DNA of 64,000 bases from Arsenophonus apicola (GTDB taxonomy: Bacteria > Pseudomonadota > Gammaproteobacteria > Enterobacterales > Enterobacteriaceae). Below the pieces are notes generated by a model, which worked only from the letters and a program-made list of their open reading frames with translations, made no database searches and was not told the DNA's origin. The position numbers were made by a program, and so were the translations under genes. Below, piece by piece: positions 28,308 through 37,548 of the stretch. Location: the NCBI RefSeq assembly GCF_020268605.1, contig NZ_CP084222.1, positions 372,001 to 436,000 of the forward strand, in the 5' to 3' direction. Numbering within the stretch: position 1 is the first letter of the stretch; each line of letters starts with the position of its first letter.

Positions 28308-29149
28308 TATTTCCTCCCGCCGATAGGACTCAATAATACTCATGAATTACCTATAAATAATCAATTTATTCCTTGTAGGATAGCGTCTTAATATAAATAA
28401 ATTCTGGACATAATGGAAATTTTTCTAATAAATTATTTGTGCATTATTGCAGCAAATTGATGTAAATATTTGATTTTATTTGTTTATTTTTTTATTAAAC
28501 CAGATAAACTAGCATTAATTAGATTAATAAGTTTATCTAAATAATTAAACTAATGTATTGCACAAATTTTAGCCATACAAATACCTATCTAATAAACAAA
28601 ATGAATAAAAAAATAATGCGTTCGCCGATGGAAAAAATAGCAATAAAAAATCACTATCTATTGCCTATAGCAAGAGCAGATTGCGGCAAAATTTAGTTAT
28701 TTATTATCTGCAATATCAAAAAAAATAAAATATTAACTAGAGTCTGATAAAAAATATTAAAAAAGCACTCATGATAAGTGTGCAGTGAAATAGTATCTTT
28801 CGAAACCTGCTTAATCAAATAATGGCTAATTGCCTAAATTAGAAATAACGTTATTTGTGAAGAATGGAGCAGTTGGTTATTTTCGTTTGTTACCAAAACT
28901 GAATAAAAACCAGACAAAATCAATATGAGGGAACTAATTTAGCGGTTGATACCAATAGGCAACAAAAAAATAGCCTAATGAAAAATAATTATATGATTGT
29001 TAAGTAATCTCTGTTTTAGGTTGGTTTTTTTTGCTTATTCTGAGTTAAATTTGTTTCATGGCACAGTTGAATGTCAGAGGTGCAAAGGGATATTGCTTGT
29101 TTTTAGTCTTAATATTTTAGTTAAGAAAGAATGATATTAAATAATTGAC
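28308..29149. other. Gene-free AT-rich stretch upstream of the regulator operon
   Basis: In about 840 bases I find no supported gene. A 31-codon frame at 28601-28696 (plus) is too short to call. The minus-strand promoter for the regulator operon should lie just right of 28307. The remainder is AT-rich with no clear repeat. Confidence 0.6.
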
Positions 29150-30073
29150 TTATTCAAAATAATCCGTATCTATTTTCGGTAATTTTATTATTCTCGAACT
29201 TACGCCAATTTCATTATCTATCATCAGATTTACTAAACGGTTACCATCAACCAACACCATTCCTTCAACCGATTTTGCAAAGTTTAAAGCGTGTGTCGTG
29301 AATGAGGATGTTGTAATAAATATTCCTCTTTTGGCTTTTTGCCCCGCAAGGGCAGCATAGAAGGTTTTTAAATCAGGTCTACCAACAGTAGATTGCCAGC
29401 GTTTAGCTTGTACATAGATTTTTTCTAATCCAAGTTTATCTAATGAAATTATTCCATCAATGCCACCATCCCCGCTACTACCAACGCCAACGCGCTGTAA
29501 ATCCTCACGATTAGCGCCATAACCGAGTTGGTGGAGAATGTCGAGAACAATAATTTCAAAGCGGTTTGGAGAGACTTGTAGTAGGTTACTAAGTAGTTCT
29601 TCAGCAACTGCATGACGAATTTCTTGATAGGCATCATCAAGTCGATCATCAGGGCTGCTGGTTTCATAAGCAGCAATCTTTGCTGATGAAGGAATATCAT
29701 TATTCAATGGAGCAATATCTGCATTTTTTTTAAGTAAAATATCGACAAAATCGAAAGTAATATGATCGACCAGTTTTTTATCTAAGGGAGTGGGGTGTTG
29801 CTCAGCCCATTGAAAACCTTTGTCGGTTAAACACCATTTTCCACGGGATAGGCTTTGAGAAAGTCCGGCTCTTTTCAGTCGATCGTGTGCCCATCCAGCC
29901 CGGTTTTTATAAATAAGTTGACCACTGGTGATAACTTCAGAACGTTGTTCATCGTTTAGCCCTAGAAAATCAGCAGCGTATTCGTGTACCTCTTTTGCCG
30001 GTAGCCCGTGTGGATACTTTTGTAGAACTCTTAATACAGGCTCAATGAATTTGTCATAAGTAGGTAATGACAT
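29150..30073 (-). CDS. mrr: Mrr-type restriction endonuclease
   Basis: The 307-residue protein (E. coli Mrr is 304) has an N-terminal winged-helix domain (about residues 1-95, Mrr_N) and a C-terminal PD-(D/E)xK nuclease domain. The catalytic pattern is seen as GDGGIDG (Asp206) followed by YVQAKRW (Gln222, Lys224). The segment AKRGIFITTSSFT near residue 245 also matches Mrr. In E. coli Mrr cuts modified DNA, especially at methylated adenine or cytosine sites, in the cytoplasm. Having it near hsdM/hsdS raises the question of whether it tolerates the resident methylation. Intact; single gene. Confidence 0.9.
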   Translation of the reverse strand: MSLPTYDKFIEPVLRVLQKYPHGLPAKEVHEYAADFLGLNDEQRSEVITSGQLIYKNRAGWAHDRLKRAGLSQSLSRGKWCLTDKGFQWAEQHPTPLDKKLVDHITFDFVDILLKKNADIAPLNNDIPSSAKIAAYETSSPDDRLDDAYQEIRHAVAEELLSNLLQVSPNRFEIIVLDILHQLGYGANREDLQRVGVGSSGDGGIDGIISLDKLGLEKIYVQAKRWQSTVGRPDLKTFYAALAGQKAKRGIFITTSSFTTHALNFAKSVEGMVLVDGNRLVNLMIDNEIGVSSRIIKLPKIDTDYFE

Positions 30074-30424
30074 AGGATCCTCTTAACTAACATGGCCAAT
30101 AGGAAGACCTAATAATTGATAGTATGTTGTCTAATTTTACGATTTAAACACTAAAGTAAACTATCATTGGCCGGTGGTTGCTTTCAATAACCAAATGAAC
30201 ATTCCATAGCTAGCAAAGTCAGCTAAAGAATAGAGCTACTTTTTCATCTAATTTATAAGTTGCTGAGCCCGTTATTTTACGCTGGTAGAGTTAAGCTAAC
30301 CAGTAAAATAGATCAATTTCTCTCATTATATTGCAGTAAAAATAGCTGTAATGGCTGTTATTAATACGGCCAGCAAGGAAGGCATTATTTTTGCGAAGAG
30401 AGGAATCAACCACAACCAGCACCC
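30074..30424. other. Gene-free stretch between mrr and serralysin
   Basis: No gene is supported in this 351-nt stretch. It carries the upstream region of the minus-strand mrr gene and the area beyond the serralysin terminator. Short frames present here are not credible. Confidence 0.6.
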
Positions 30425-30454
30425 AAAAAAACGGTGAGCTTGGCTCACCGTTTT
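30425..30454 (-). terminator. Rho-independent terminator of the serralysin gene
   Basis: On the minus strand a 9-bp perfect stem ACGGTGAGC/GCTCACCGT with a 3-nt loop is followed by a run of seven T. It starts 5 nt after the serralysin stop codon. Confidence 0.9.
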
Positions 30455-30458
30455 ACGA

Positions 30459-32378
30459 TTATGCCAGCATAAAATCGCTTTCTTTGACAACGCCATAGAT
30501 ATCCAGCGCAAAGTCGGGAGTGTCATCATTGTCAGCATTTAACAACAATTGACTTAAGTTAAATTCTTTATCATAAGTCAATTGCATTTCTCCTGTTTTT
30601 TGCGGAAGGTGGTCGACGAGATGGGGGGCAATACGGTAATGGTCAGAATTAAGTAATATAATGGCAGTCAGATCAATTTTATCGATGCCGGTTTCAAAAT
30701 CCATGATTACATCTGGATTGTTAAAAGGCGAATCTTCGATGCTGGCAAAAACAAAGATATCTTTGTCGCTGCCATTGCTAATTTTTGGCGCTTTTTGATC
30801 ATTGTAATAATAGGAACTATTATTACCCCCGGTATATTTATCAATAATTAGGTTAGCTCTTGCAGGTTGCTTACAGTAACCGTAGTTGTTGTTATTGCAA
30901 TAGCCTTGTTGATTTAGGTAGCCGGCATTATAAGCCATATTGTTGCCGTAATATTGCCAAGGCCAGTTATAGCTATAAGTAAAGCCATTGAATGTCGGAG
31001 CCGAATAATATGATGTAGGATAACTGTTATAGCCGCAGGATGGTTTTGTCCAAGGACAGTAAGAATTTCCGTTGTATCCTCCCCATGGTGAGGTTGTCCA
31101 GCAAGGATTAGTGACCTCATTATCACAATAATCCTCTAGCGGCTCTTCTTCATCAATGAAATCGTCTACTTCATTAGTTAGTTCATCATCAGTTAGTTGG
31201 TCATCTGTTTTTTTCTTGGGCGCAATTGCGTTACGATTACCACCCCATAACATATCTCTACCTTTGCCGCCATAGATGATGTCGTCACCTTTACCCCCTT
31301 CAATGGTATTGTTAGCATCGTTGCCGACAATCACGTCATTACCCAAACCACCTATCGCATTTTCAATCGTGGTGTGCTGCGTGATGGAAACATTGGCTTT
31401 TAAGCCACCGACATCGGAAAAAGAACCTTCATTTAAGTTAATGCGTTGATTTTGGGAATATTTGGAAAAATCTAAGGTGTCGATACCGCCGCCATCCCAG
31501 ACACAAAAAATCGCTTTCTGGTTACTGTCGGTGAGGGTATAAAAATCTCTATCGGTGTTGGAGTTAAATCCGTAAATGTCATGACCAGTTCGGATGGAGG
31601 TGTTGGCGCCATGAATTTTTTGTATGGCGGCAATATCATGCATCAAAGGCGCAGCAGAGTGATGAAAGTGGTTGTCGCCGCCGGTTTCGGCTTCCGACCA
31701 ATAACTCATTACACTGAATTGACGGGAGTCTTCCTTATATTGAGCATTTTGTTGATAACCGCCATTTGTAGAATTATAGTCACCGGGATGGGGTAATCCT
31801 AATGCGTGTCCTATTTCATGAATATAAGTATAACGGCCATAATCTCCTAATGTGGGATGTTTTAGGTTGGAAGTACTATTACTATTGCACCAAACGGTAT
31901 TTTTGATGTCGGTATCGAAACTATTAGTAGAGTAATTCCAGTGGGGATTTGATTTTATCTGGGTATGGGCTTGCTCAGACGGGTAACCATCATAATAACC
32001 AAAGTCGATCATGGCTTTTTCCGCCGAATTGACTTTAACCAGTTTTATATTAGCCACATCTTCCCAGGCCTGTAGGGCAAGTTTGGCCTGTTTTTGCTGA
32101 TATGGGGTTAGGCCTTTCGGGTTATAGACACCTTGATATGATCCTGGGGAATATGTTTGCCAATTGGTAAAAGTGTAAGTAATAGTTAACGATTCACTGT
32201 TTGTATGTTTTTTTGCCCATTCTTGATTATAAGCGTCTCTTGAGAGATGTTCTGCCGCTTTATCGATATCGTAAGATGGTTTGTTGTTGTTAATTAATTT
32301 AGCATTATTTTTTTGATAATTAAGTAAATTTTTAACGCTGTTCCACCCTTTATTTTTTCCATATAAGAAATTATCCAT
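30459..32378 (-). CDS. Serralysin-family zinc metalloprotease with an unusual insertion in the RTX region
   Basis: I start at the ATG at 32378 (GGAGAC ribosome site 10 nt upstream), giving 639 residues; serralysins are usually about 450-500. The zinc site HEIGHALGLPH is at residues 187-197 and the Met-turn SVMSYW near 222-227, both complete. Calcium-binding RTX nonapeptides (GGLGNDVIVG, GGKGDDIIYGG, GGKGRDMLWGG) run from about 342 to 380. Instead of continuing to the GxDxFVF strand, there is an insert at about residues 381-536. It holds an acidic stretch (DEEEPLEDY) and then a Tyr/Asn/Pro/Trp/Gly-rich part with seven or more Cys. The normal fold then resumes (DIFVFASIEDSP, DFETGIDKIDL) to a C-terminal DFMLA. 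Family members are secreted by a type I exporter recognising the C-terminal end; no exporter genes are in the window. Confidence 0.92.
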   Translation of the reverse strand: MDNFLYGKNKGWNSVKNLLNYQKNNAKLINNNKPSYDIDKAAEHLSRDAYNQEWAKKHTNSESLTITYTFTNWQTYSPGSYQGVYNPKGLTPYQQKQAKLALQAWEDVANIKLVKVNSAEKAMIDFGYYDGYPSEQAHTQIKSNPHWNYSTNSFDTDIKNTVWCNSNSTSNLKHPTLGDYGRYTYIHEIGHALGLPHPGDYNSTNGGYQQNAQYKEDSRQFSVMSYWSEAETGGDNHFHHSAAPLMHDIAAIQKIHGANTSIRTGHDIYGFNSNTDRDFYTLTDSNQKAIFCVWDGGGIDTLDFSKYSQNQRINLNEGSFSDVGGLKANVSITQHTTIENAIGGLGNDVIVGNDANNTIEGGKGDDIIYGGKGRDMLWGGNRNAIAPKKKTDDQLTDDELTNEVDDFIDEEEPLEDYCDNEVTNPCWTTSPWGGYNGNSYCPWTKPSCGYNSYPTSYYSAPTFNGFTYSYNWPWQYYGNNMAYNAGYLNQQGYCNNNNYGYCKQPARANLIIDKYTGGNNSSYYYNDQKAPKISNGSDKDIFVFASIEDSPFNNPDVIMDFETGIDKIDLTAIILLNSDHYRIAPHLVDHLPQKTGEMQLTYDKEFNLSQLLLNADNDDTPDFALDIYGVVKESDFMLA

Positions 32379-32896
32379 AATTCTAACTGTCTCCAATTTA
32401 TAAATTAAAAACTATTAATTTTGATTGCTCCCATTCGTGCTTATGAGGTTTCTTATTTTATGATTATTGCTATTGATAAGCAGTCATTTGGAACCTTTTT
32501 GCTTTCAGTCTATAGAATTTGAATGTTTAAAAATTGTTATTAAAATGCGATATTAATAGCTTGATTACGATCTACCTATGCGCCGGTTGTTATCGCATAA
32601 GCTACCGTTAGCGAATAAAACTTATCATCAAACTCTTTCTGTTTTTAGATTAAAACAATATCTTTTTTACCTTATTGAGTAACAAAATTACTACACTGGT
32701 CTGACCTTATTTTATACTATTAATCAATGGGTTATAACTAAAAAATTCACCTATTTAGTGTGTGGTTATTGTTGTCAGGCTTGGGGATTGGTTAAATTGA
32801 ATAAAAATTGACATATAAAATGACTGCGGATTTAATTTTATTATGGATAATAATCTGTAACATTGTTGCAATAAAAAATCGTTCAGCCGACGAGAA
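32379..32896. other. Gene-free upstream region of serralysin
   Basis: These 518 bases contain no supported gene. They should hold the minus-strand promoter of the protease. AT-rich with several short inverted repeats but nothing I can name. Confidence 0.55.
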
Positions 32897-32930
32897 AATT
32901 TTTCCGAATCCTCTGGCAGATTCGGAAAAA
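32897..32930 (-). terminator. Terminator-like hairpin after the purine permease
   Basis: A 9-bp stem TTCCGAATC/GATTCGGAA with an 8-nt loop is flanked by A and T runs, giving a T-tract on the minus strand just past the stop codon of the permease gene. Its symmetry would also allow it to act on transcripts from the other side. Confidence 0.7.
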
Positions 32931-32932
32931 AA

Positions 32933-34300
32933 TTAAATCGCTAAGCCACCATAGTAAAAAATGACCAATAGTAGGGTTAGGGTCAGGGTACTGGTATTGA
33001 GCCGATGCCATTCTTTGGCAAAAATACGGCCGATAACCAGGGTCACAAAGCCAAACATAAGCCCCGTTGCGATATTGCAAGTGAAAACAATAAAAACCGC
33101 ACACACTAGGCCAGACATGGTGTCAACAAAATCGTTGAAGTTGAGTTTTGATACATTCTGTAGCATCAGCAAGCCAATATACATTAGCGCTGGCGCGGTG
33201 GCGTAATGAGGAATTAACAGTGATAGCGGCGCTAAAAATATCATCAATAAAAAAAGCATACCAACCATCACGGCGGTTAAGCCAGTTTTGCCGCCAGCGG
33301 CTGTGCCTGCGGTTGATTCTAGATATACCGCAGCGGGGGATGTGGCTATTAAGCCAGCAAAAATCGCACTTAGCGAATCAACAGTAAATGCTTTTCCGCC
33401 ATTGATAACTTTATCATTCTTATCGAGTAAGTTGGCTTGACTGGCTACTGCGCGTAGGGTGCCGGTCGCATCAAATATAGCAGTGATAATAAGTGCTAAT
33501 GCATAGGGTAACATTTGCGGCTGTAAGGCAGCACCAATGTTCAGGCTAAAAGTTAGTGATTGTCCACTATTATCTGTCAGTTTGGGTAGGGCAAATAAGC
33601 CTTGAAATTGGATGTTGGGATCAAATATTAGTCCGACAATAGAGATGCCAACAATTACCAATAAAATGCTGCCTGGGATGCGGTGTTTTTCTAGACCAAA
33701 AATAATAGCCAGACCCACTAGTGACATAATGGCAGGGAATGAAGTAAAAGCGCCAAGGGCAACCGGTAATCCTGCTTGCGGATTTTTGCTAATTAATCCA
33801 ACGCCATTAGCGGCAATAAGTAGAATAAACAACCCAATGCCGATACCGGTGCCATGAGCAATACCTTGCGGTAAATTGCGTAATATCCAGGTACGGATGC
33901 CGGCAATTGAGATAATGGCAAGAAAAACCCCCATGACGAAAACAATGCCAAGTACAATTGGAATGCTAATTTGTTGTCCTAGTACCAGACTAAAAGCGGT
34001 AAAGGCGCACATTGAAGTGGTGCAGCCGATAGCCATCGGTAAGTTTGCCCATAGCCCCATCAATAATGAACCGAGACCGGCAACTAAACAGACGACAGTG
34101 AAGGTGGTGTCAGGCGGAAAACCAGCCTGGCTCAACATGTTTGGAATAACGATCACCGAATAAACCACGGCTAGAAAAGTGGTGATGCCTGCTAAAATTT
34201 CCTGGCGAACATTGCTGTTACGTTCAGTAATTTGGAAAAATGTTGCCAGCGCTGTTGCCGTCTGTGTTTCGCTTGGTGCCTCCGGTAAATTGGCAGACAT
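32933..34300 (-). CDS. ghxQ: Guanine/hypoxanthine permease GhxQ (YgfQ, NCS2/AzgA family)
   Basis: The 455-residue protein (E. coli YgfQ is 455) has about 12-14 membrane segments and matches remembered YgfQ closely. Examples are the N-terminal RQEILAGITTFLAVVYSVIV, GLWANLPMAIGCTTSMCAFTA and the central FDATGTLRAVASQANLLDK. It imports guanine or hypoxanthine with protons across the inner membrane. In E. coli the gene follows xdhD-xanQ-guaD; here it comes directly after xdhD with a 377-nt gap. It would supply substrate for the purine cluster. Intact. Confidence 0.93.
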   Translation of the reverse strand: MSANLPEAPSETQTATALATFFQITERNSNVRQEILAGITTFLAVVYSVIVIPNMLSQAGFPPDTTFTVVCLVAGLGSLLMGLWANLPMAIGCTTSMCAFTAFSLVLGQQISIPIVLGIVFVMGVFLAIISIAGIRTWILRNLPQGIAHGTGIGIGLFILLIAANGVGLISKNPQAGLPVALGAFTSFPAIMSLVGLAIIFGLEKHRIPGSILLVIVGISIVGLIFDPNIQFQGLFALPKLTDNSGQSLTFSLNIGAALQPQMLPYALALIITAIFDATGTLRAVASQANLLDKNDKVINGGKAFTVDSLSAIFAGLIATSPAAVYLESTAGTAAGGKTGLTAVMVGMLFLLMIFLAPLSLLIPHYATAPALMYIGLLMLQNVSKLNFNDFVDTMSGLVCAVFIVFTCNIATGLMFGFVTLVIGRIFAKEWHRLNTSTLTLTLLLVIFYYGGLAI

Positions 34301-34677
34301 AGTGATGACCTCTTATAGTGATTAGCTGAAAGGCAATAAGTTTGCGAGTGAATGATTTAACGTGACGATTAGCTGTTTTAGGCCGGCTTTGATAATCCCG
34401 TTGGCTTGTTTGAGCCAATAGGCTTAGGATGGTAATTGTGATTAATCTGAGCGCATGAGTGATGATGGAGATTGAGTCATCTAGGTTATTTTTATCCATC
34501 GTAGCAGACCTATTTTTTATCGTAACAATAAGCTTTAGCTGATTTTGTGGTGCCTTGGTGAGCAAACAATGACAATATTCGCCTGTTACTGCTATTTGTC
34601 AGCTAAGTAAAGCAAATTAAAATAGTTAATTTATTGTTGTATGATGAGTGAGAGGCTGTTTGAGCAGCCTCAATCAA
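34301..34677. other. Gap where E. coli carries xanQ and guaD; contains one hairpin
   Basis: No gene is supported in 377 bases between ghxQ and xdhD. A GAGGCTG/CAGCCTC hairpin at 34652-34671 just after the xdhD stop has no T-run and may weakly end the upstream transcript. The rest should carry the ghxQ promoter. The absence of xanQ and guaD is inferred by comparison with the E. coli order. Confidence 0.6.
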
Positions 34678-37548
34678 TTACAATTTCCCTAAAGCAGTTA
34701 ATATTTTCTCTGGTGTAAAAGGCCAATCCCGCAACCAAATATTACAGGCATCATGGATCGCAGTGGCAATAGCCGGTGCGGCGCCATTAACACCAATTTC
34801 CGAGATAGATTTGGCGCCAAACGGCCCGACCGGGTCGTCACTGGGAACCAAAAAAGCACCAAAGTCAGCCGGTAAATCACCGATTTTGGGTGCACCATAG
34901 CTACGGAGATCCCGTGTTAAGGGAATACCTTGACTATCATATTGGATCTCTTCGGTTAGGCTGTGGCCGATGGCGCGTAATGTTGCACCATAGATTTGAC
35001 CCAGTGCTAAATCTGGGTTAATCGGGGTGCCACAATCGAGTAGGGCGTAGAATTTGTTAAGCCGAATTTGGCCAGTGCGTAGATTAACCGCGACTTCGGC
35101 AAAATTGGCACCAAATGGAAAGGCAAAATCATTGGTGACATAACTGGCAGTTGCTACCAGTACACCAAATCCGGTGCCGGTTTCCGCTTGATGGGCGATT
35201 TGGCCATAACTGATTTGACCTTGTTTACCACGGATGATACCTGGATGTACCAAAGTAACATCTTCTTTGGGCTCGTTAAGGATTTGAGCGCCGTAAAAAA
35301 GTATTTTTTCGCGTAAGTTTTCCGCCGCTTTTTTGGCCGCATTACCTGAGAAACAGGTACCGGATGAGGCGTAAGCTCCTTTATCAAATAGAGCGTGATC
35401 AGTCTCGCCAGAAATGACATGGATTTCGCTCAGCGGGCAGCATAATACTTCGGCACACAGTTTTGCCAGCACGGTATCTAAACCGGTACCAATATCGGCA
35501 CCGCCAGAATGAACAATAAAGGTGCCGTCAGATTCTAGCTTGATCATGCAGTTTGCCTGATCAATTTCGGGAATACCCGATTTTTGCATAATGATGGCAA
35601 CACCTTTACCGACCCGCCAATCGCCGGCAACGGGTTTTCGCCCGTGCCAGTCAATTAATTGGCGTCCTTTAGCCAAGATCGGAGCTAAGGCACAACTGGC
35701 GGCGGTAGGTGCGCTGGTGGGCGTTTTTCCTTCACCGATGGCACCGAGGATCTTCAATTCTTGACCTTCTTGCACCCGATTAAGTTCAATCACATCCAAC
35801 TGATCAATGCCTAGTTTCTCCGCCAATTCAGCCATCGCCATCGTGAGCGCATAATTACCTTTTGGCGCACCATAGCCTTGATAAGCACCTGCCGGGCAAA
35901 TATTACTGTAGTAAGTGGTGACTTGAAAGTTAACATTATCGCAGGGGTAAAGAGGCAGTGATAACGCCGGGCCATTACTGGGTACGGTTAGCGCATGATT
36001 GCCATAGGGGCCAGTATTGGCGCGGAAATTCATGTCAATTGCAGTAAGTTTTCCATCCTTGGTGGCACCCAGTTTAACGGTTACCTTCGCCACATGGCGT
36101 GAGGTATTAGCAATAAATTCTTCTTCACGGCTATAGCGGAAGTAGACCGGCCTACCGGTGACATAGGTAGCCCAGGCACAAACTTCTTCTAACAGTATAT
36201 CTTGTTTGGAGCCAAAGCCGCCGCCGACTCGTTCTTTAATGACATGGACTTTATGCTGTTTTAGCCCAACGATACGCGCAACTTGGCGACGTAGGTGCCA
36301 GGGGACTTGAGTGGAGGCATGGATCACTAAGCGATCACCGTCCATATAGCTATAGCAAATGTGCGGCTCGGCAGGACATTGCTGTACCTGTTTAGATTGG
36401 TAGGTACGTTCAATAATCACATCAGCTTTAGCAAATCCGTCAGCAATATCACCGATGCTACCATGAATACTGGCCGCAATATTGTTGACCGGGCGGGCAC
36501 CGATCGGGAAGTTGATAAACATCTGCTCGCCACGTTTTATGGCGTGTTGATTTTGTTGTGCCAGATCAGCGGGAGCGCCGTTGATATAGACAACCGGTTC
36601 ATCGTGGACAATTGGGGCATCTTCCGCCATTGCTTCGTCAATTGACATGACCGGTTTTAATACTTCATATTCCACGTCAATAAGTTTTAGCGCTGCTAGG
36701 GCAATCTCCTCATTTTCTGCGACGACGGCAGCTACCCGATCGCCAACATGGCGTAGTTTTTTGCCAAACATTCGGCGGTCAAGGGGCGAGGGTTCCGGCG
36801 CGCTTTGTCCGCCAGGAGTGTAGTAGATATCTGGACAGTTAAGGTGGGTAATAACATGGATCACGCCAGGTAATGCTTCGGCTTTGCTGACATTAAGTTG
36901 ACTGATGACAGCATGGGCATGAGGACTGCGTAGCATTTTTATTACACAGGCGTTGTGGGCAATGCGATCTTCGACATAACAGGGTTTAGCTTGCACCATT
37001 TTCGCTGCGTCTGTTTTAGGATGGATTTTACCGATTAGGGCCAAATCGTGGCGGAAAATAGGCGCAACGGTTATCTGATGAGCAGGATCGAGCAGCCGTT
37101 TTTTGGCTAAATCAACAACCGTATAAAACTGTTGGTAACCGGCATCGCGACTGAATAAGCCAGACAGTGCGTCATCGATAGCTTCACGATCAGGATCAGC
37201 AATGCGATTTAGTAAATCAGTGATGATTAAGGCCGCCGCAGGATCATTGTAACCAGATTGCACAATGCCGACATCGATCATGGCTTGCTGCACAATACTC
37301 AGTTGATCCCAACTAGCGAGTGATTCCGCCGTCATAATGGTGGCGTTATCCAGTTGAGCGGCGATCAGTAGGGAAGCATTATGAATGGTATGATTAAATA
37401 AGATAGCATCAGAGCCAGCGAAGCCAAATCCATCATCACTATTACGCACTGAATGCATACCAATATTGAACAGCAGTTGCTGAACATTATCACCTGCTCT
37501 ACATTCCAATTCTTTGAGGCAGCCATTTAGCGTGAAACGAACCATCAT
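34678..37548 (-). CDS. xdhD: Putative molybdenum hydroxylase XdhD (xanthine dehydrogenase family)
   Basis: The start is at the ATG at 37548: an AGGAGAG ribosome site precedes it and it overlaps the ygfM stop by ATGA. The product is about 956 residues, the same as E. coli XdhD. An N-terminal ferredoxin-like domain (about 1-80) has the motif RNSDDGFGFAGSDAI where iron-sulfur cysteines would be, so it lacks the [2Fe-2S] ligands, as in E. coli. The rest is the molybdopterin-binding hydroxylase, with VKERVGGGFGSKQD and TAxxGxYGNH-type segments and a final GAKSISEIGVNG region. The protein probably works with the FAD subunit YgfM and with Fe-S electron carriers in YgfK, on a purine or related heterocycle. 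Intact. Confidence 0.92.
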   Translation of the reverse strand: MMVRFTLNGCLKELECRAGDNVQQLLFNIGMHSVRNSDDGFGFAGSDAILFNHTIHNASLLIAAQLDNATIMTAESLASWDQLSIVQQAMIDVGIVQSGYNDPAAALIITDLLNRIADPDREAIDDALSGLFSRDAGYQQFYTVVDLAKKRLLDPAHQITVAPIFRHDLALIGKIHPKTDAAKMVQAKPCYVEDRIAHNACVIKMLRSPHAHAVISQLNVSKAEALPGVIHVITHLNCPDIYYTPGGQSAPEPSPLDRRMFGKKLRHVGDRVAAVVAENEEIALAALKLIDVEYEVLKPVMSIDEAMAEDAPIVHDEPVVYINGAPADLAQQNQHAIKRGEQMFINFPIGARPVNNIAASIHGSIGDIADGFAKADVIIERTYQSKQVQQCPAEPHICYSYMDGDRLVIHASTQVPWHLRRQVARIVGLKQHKVHVIKERVGGGFGSKQDILLEEVCAWATYVTGRPVYFRYSREEEFIANTSRHVAKVTVKLGATKDGKLTAIDMNFRANTGPYGNHALTVPSNGPALSLPLYPCDNVNFQVTTYYSNICPAGAYQGYGAPKGNYALTMAMAELAEKLGIDQLDVIELNRVQEGQELKILGAIGEGKTPTSAPTAASCALAPILAKGRQLIDWHGRKPVAGDWRVGKGVAIIMQKSGIPEIDQANCMIKLESDGTFIVHSGGADIGTGLDTVLAKLCAEVLCCPLSEIHVISGETDHALFDKGAYASSGTCFSGNAAKKAAENLREKILFYGAQILNEPKEDVTLVHPGIIRGKQGQISYGQIAHQAETGTGFGVLVATASYVTNDFAFPFGANFAEVAVNLRTGQIRLNKFYALLDCGTPINPDLALGQIYGATLRAIGHSLTEEIQYDSQGIPLTRDLRSYGAPKIGDLPADFGAFLVPSDDPVGPFGAKSISEIGVNGAAPAIATAIHDACNIWLRDWPFTPEKILTALGKL

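Noticed and set aside
28601..28696. A 31-codon frame on the plus strand containing MEKIAIKNHYLLP, vaguely like an amidohydrolase start
   Set aside because: Too short, with a stop after 31 codons and no continuation in other frames; similarity is weak.
34224..34565. A 113-codon minus-strand frame covering the ghxQ upstream region
   Set aside because: It overlaps the ghxQ start in another frame, has an unlikely composition and no recognisable domain; a shadow frame.
34301..34640. Possible purine riboswitch before ghxQ
   Set aside because: The conserved core of the purine aptamer is not present, and such riboswitches are rare in gammaproteobacteria.
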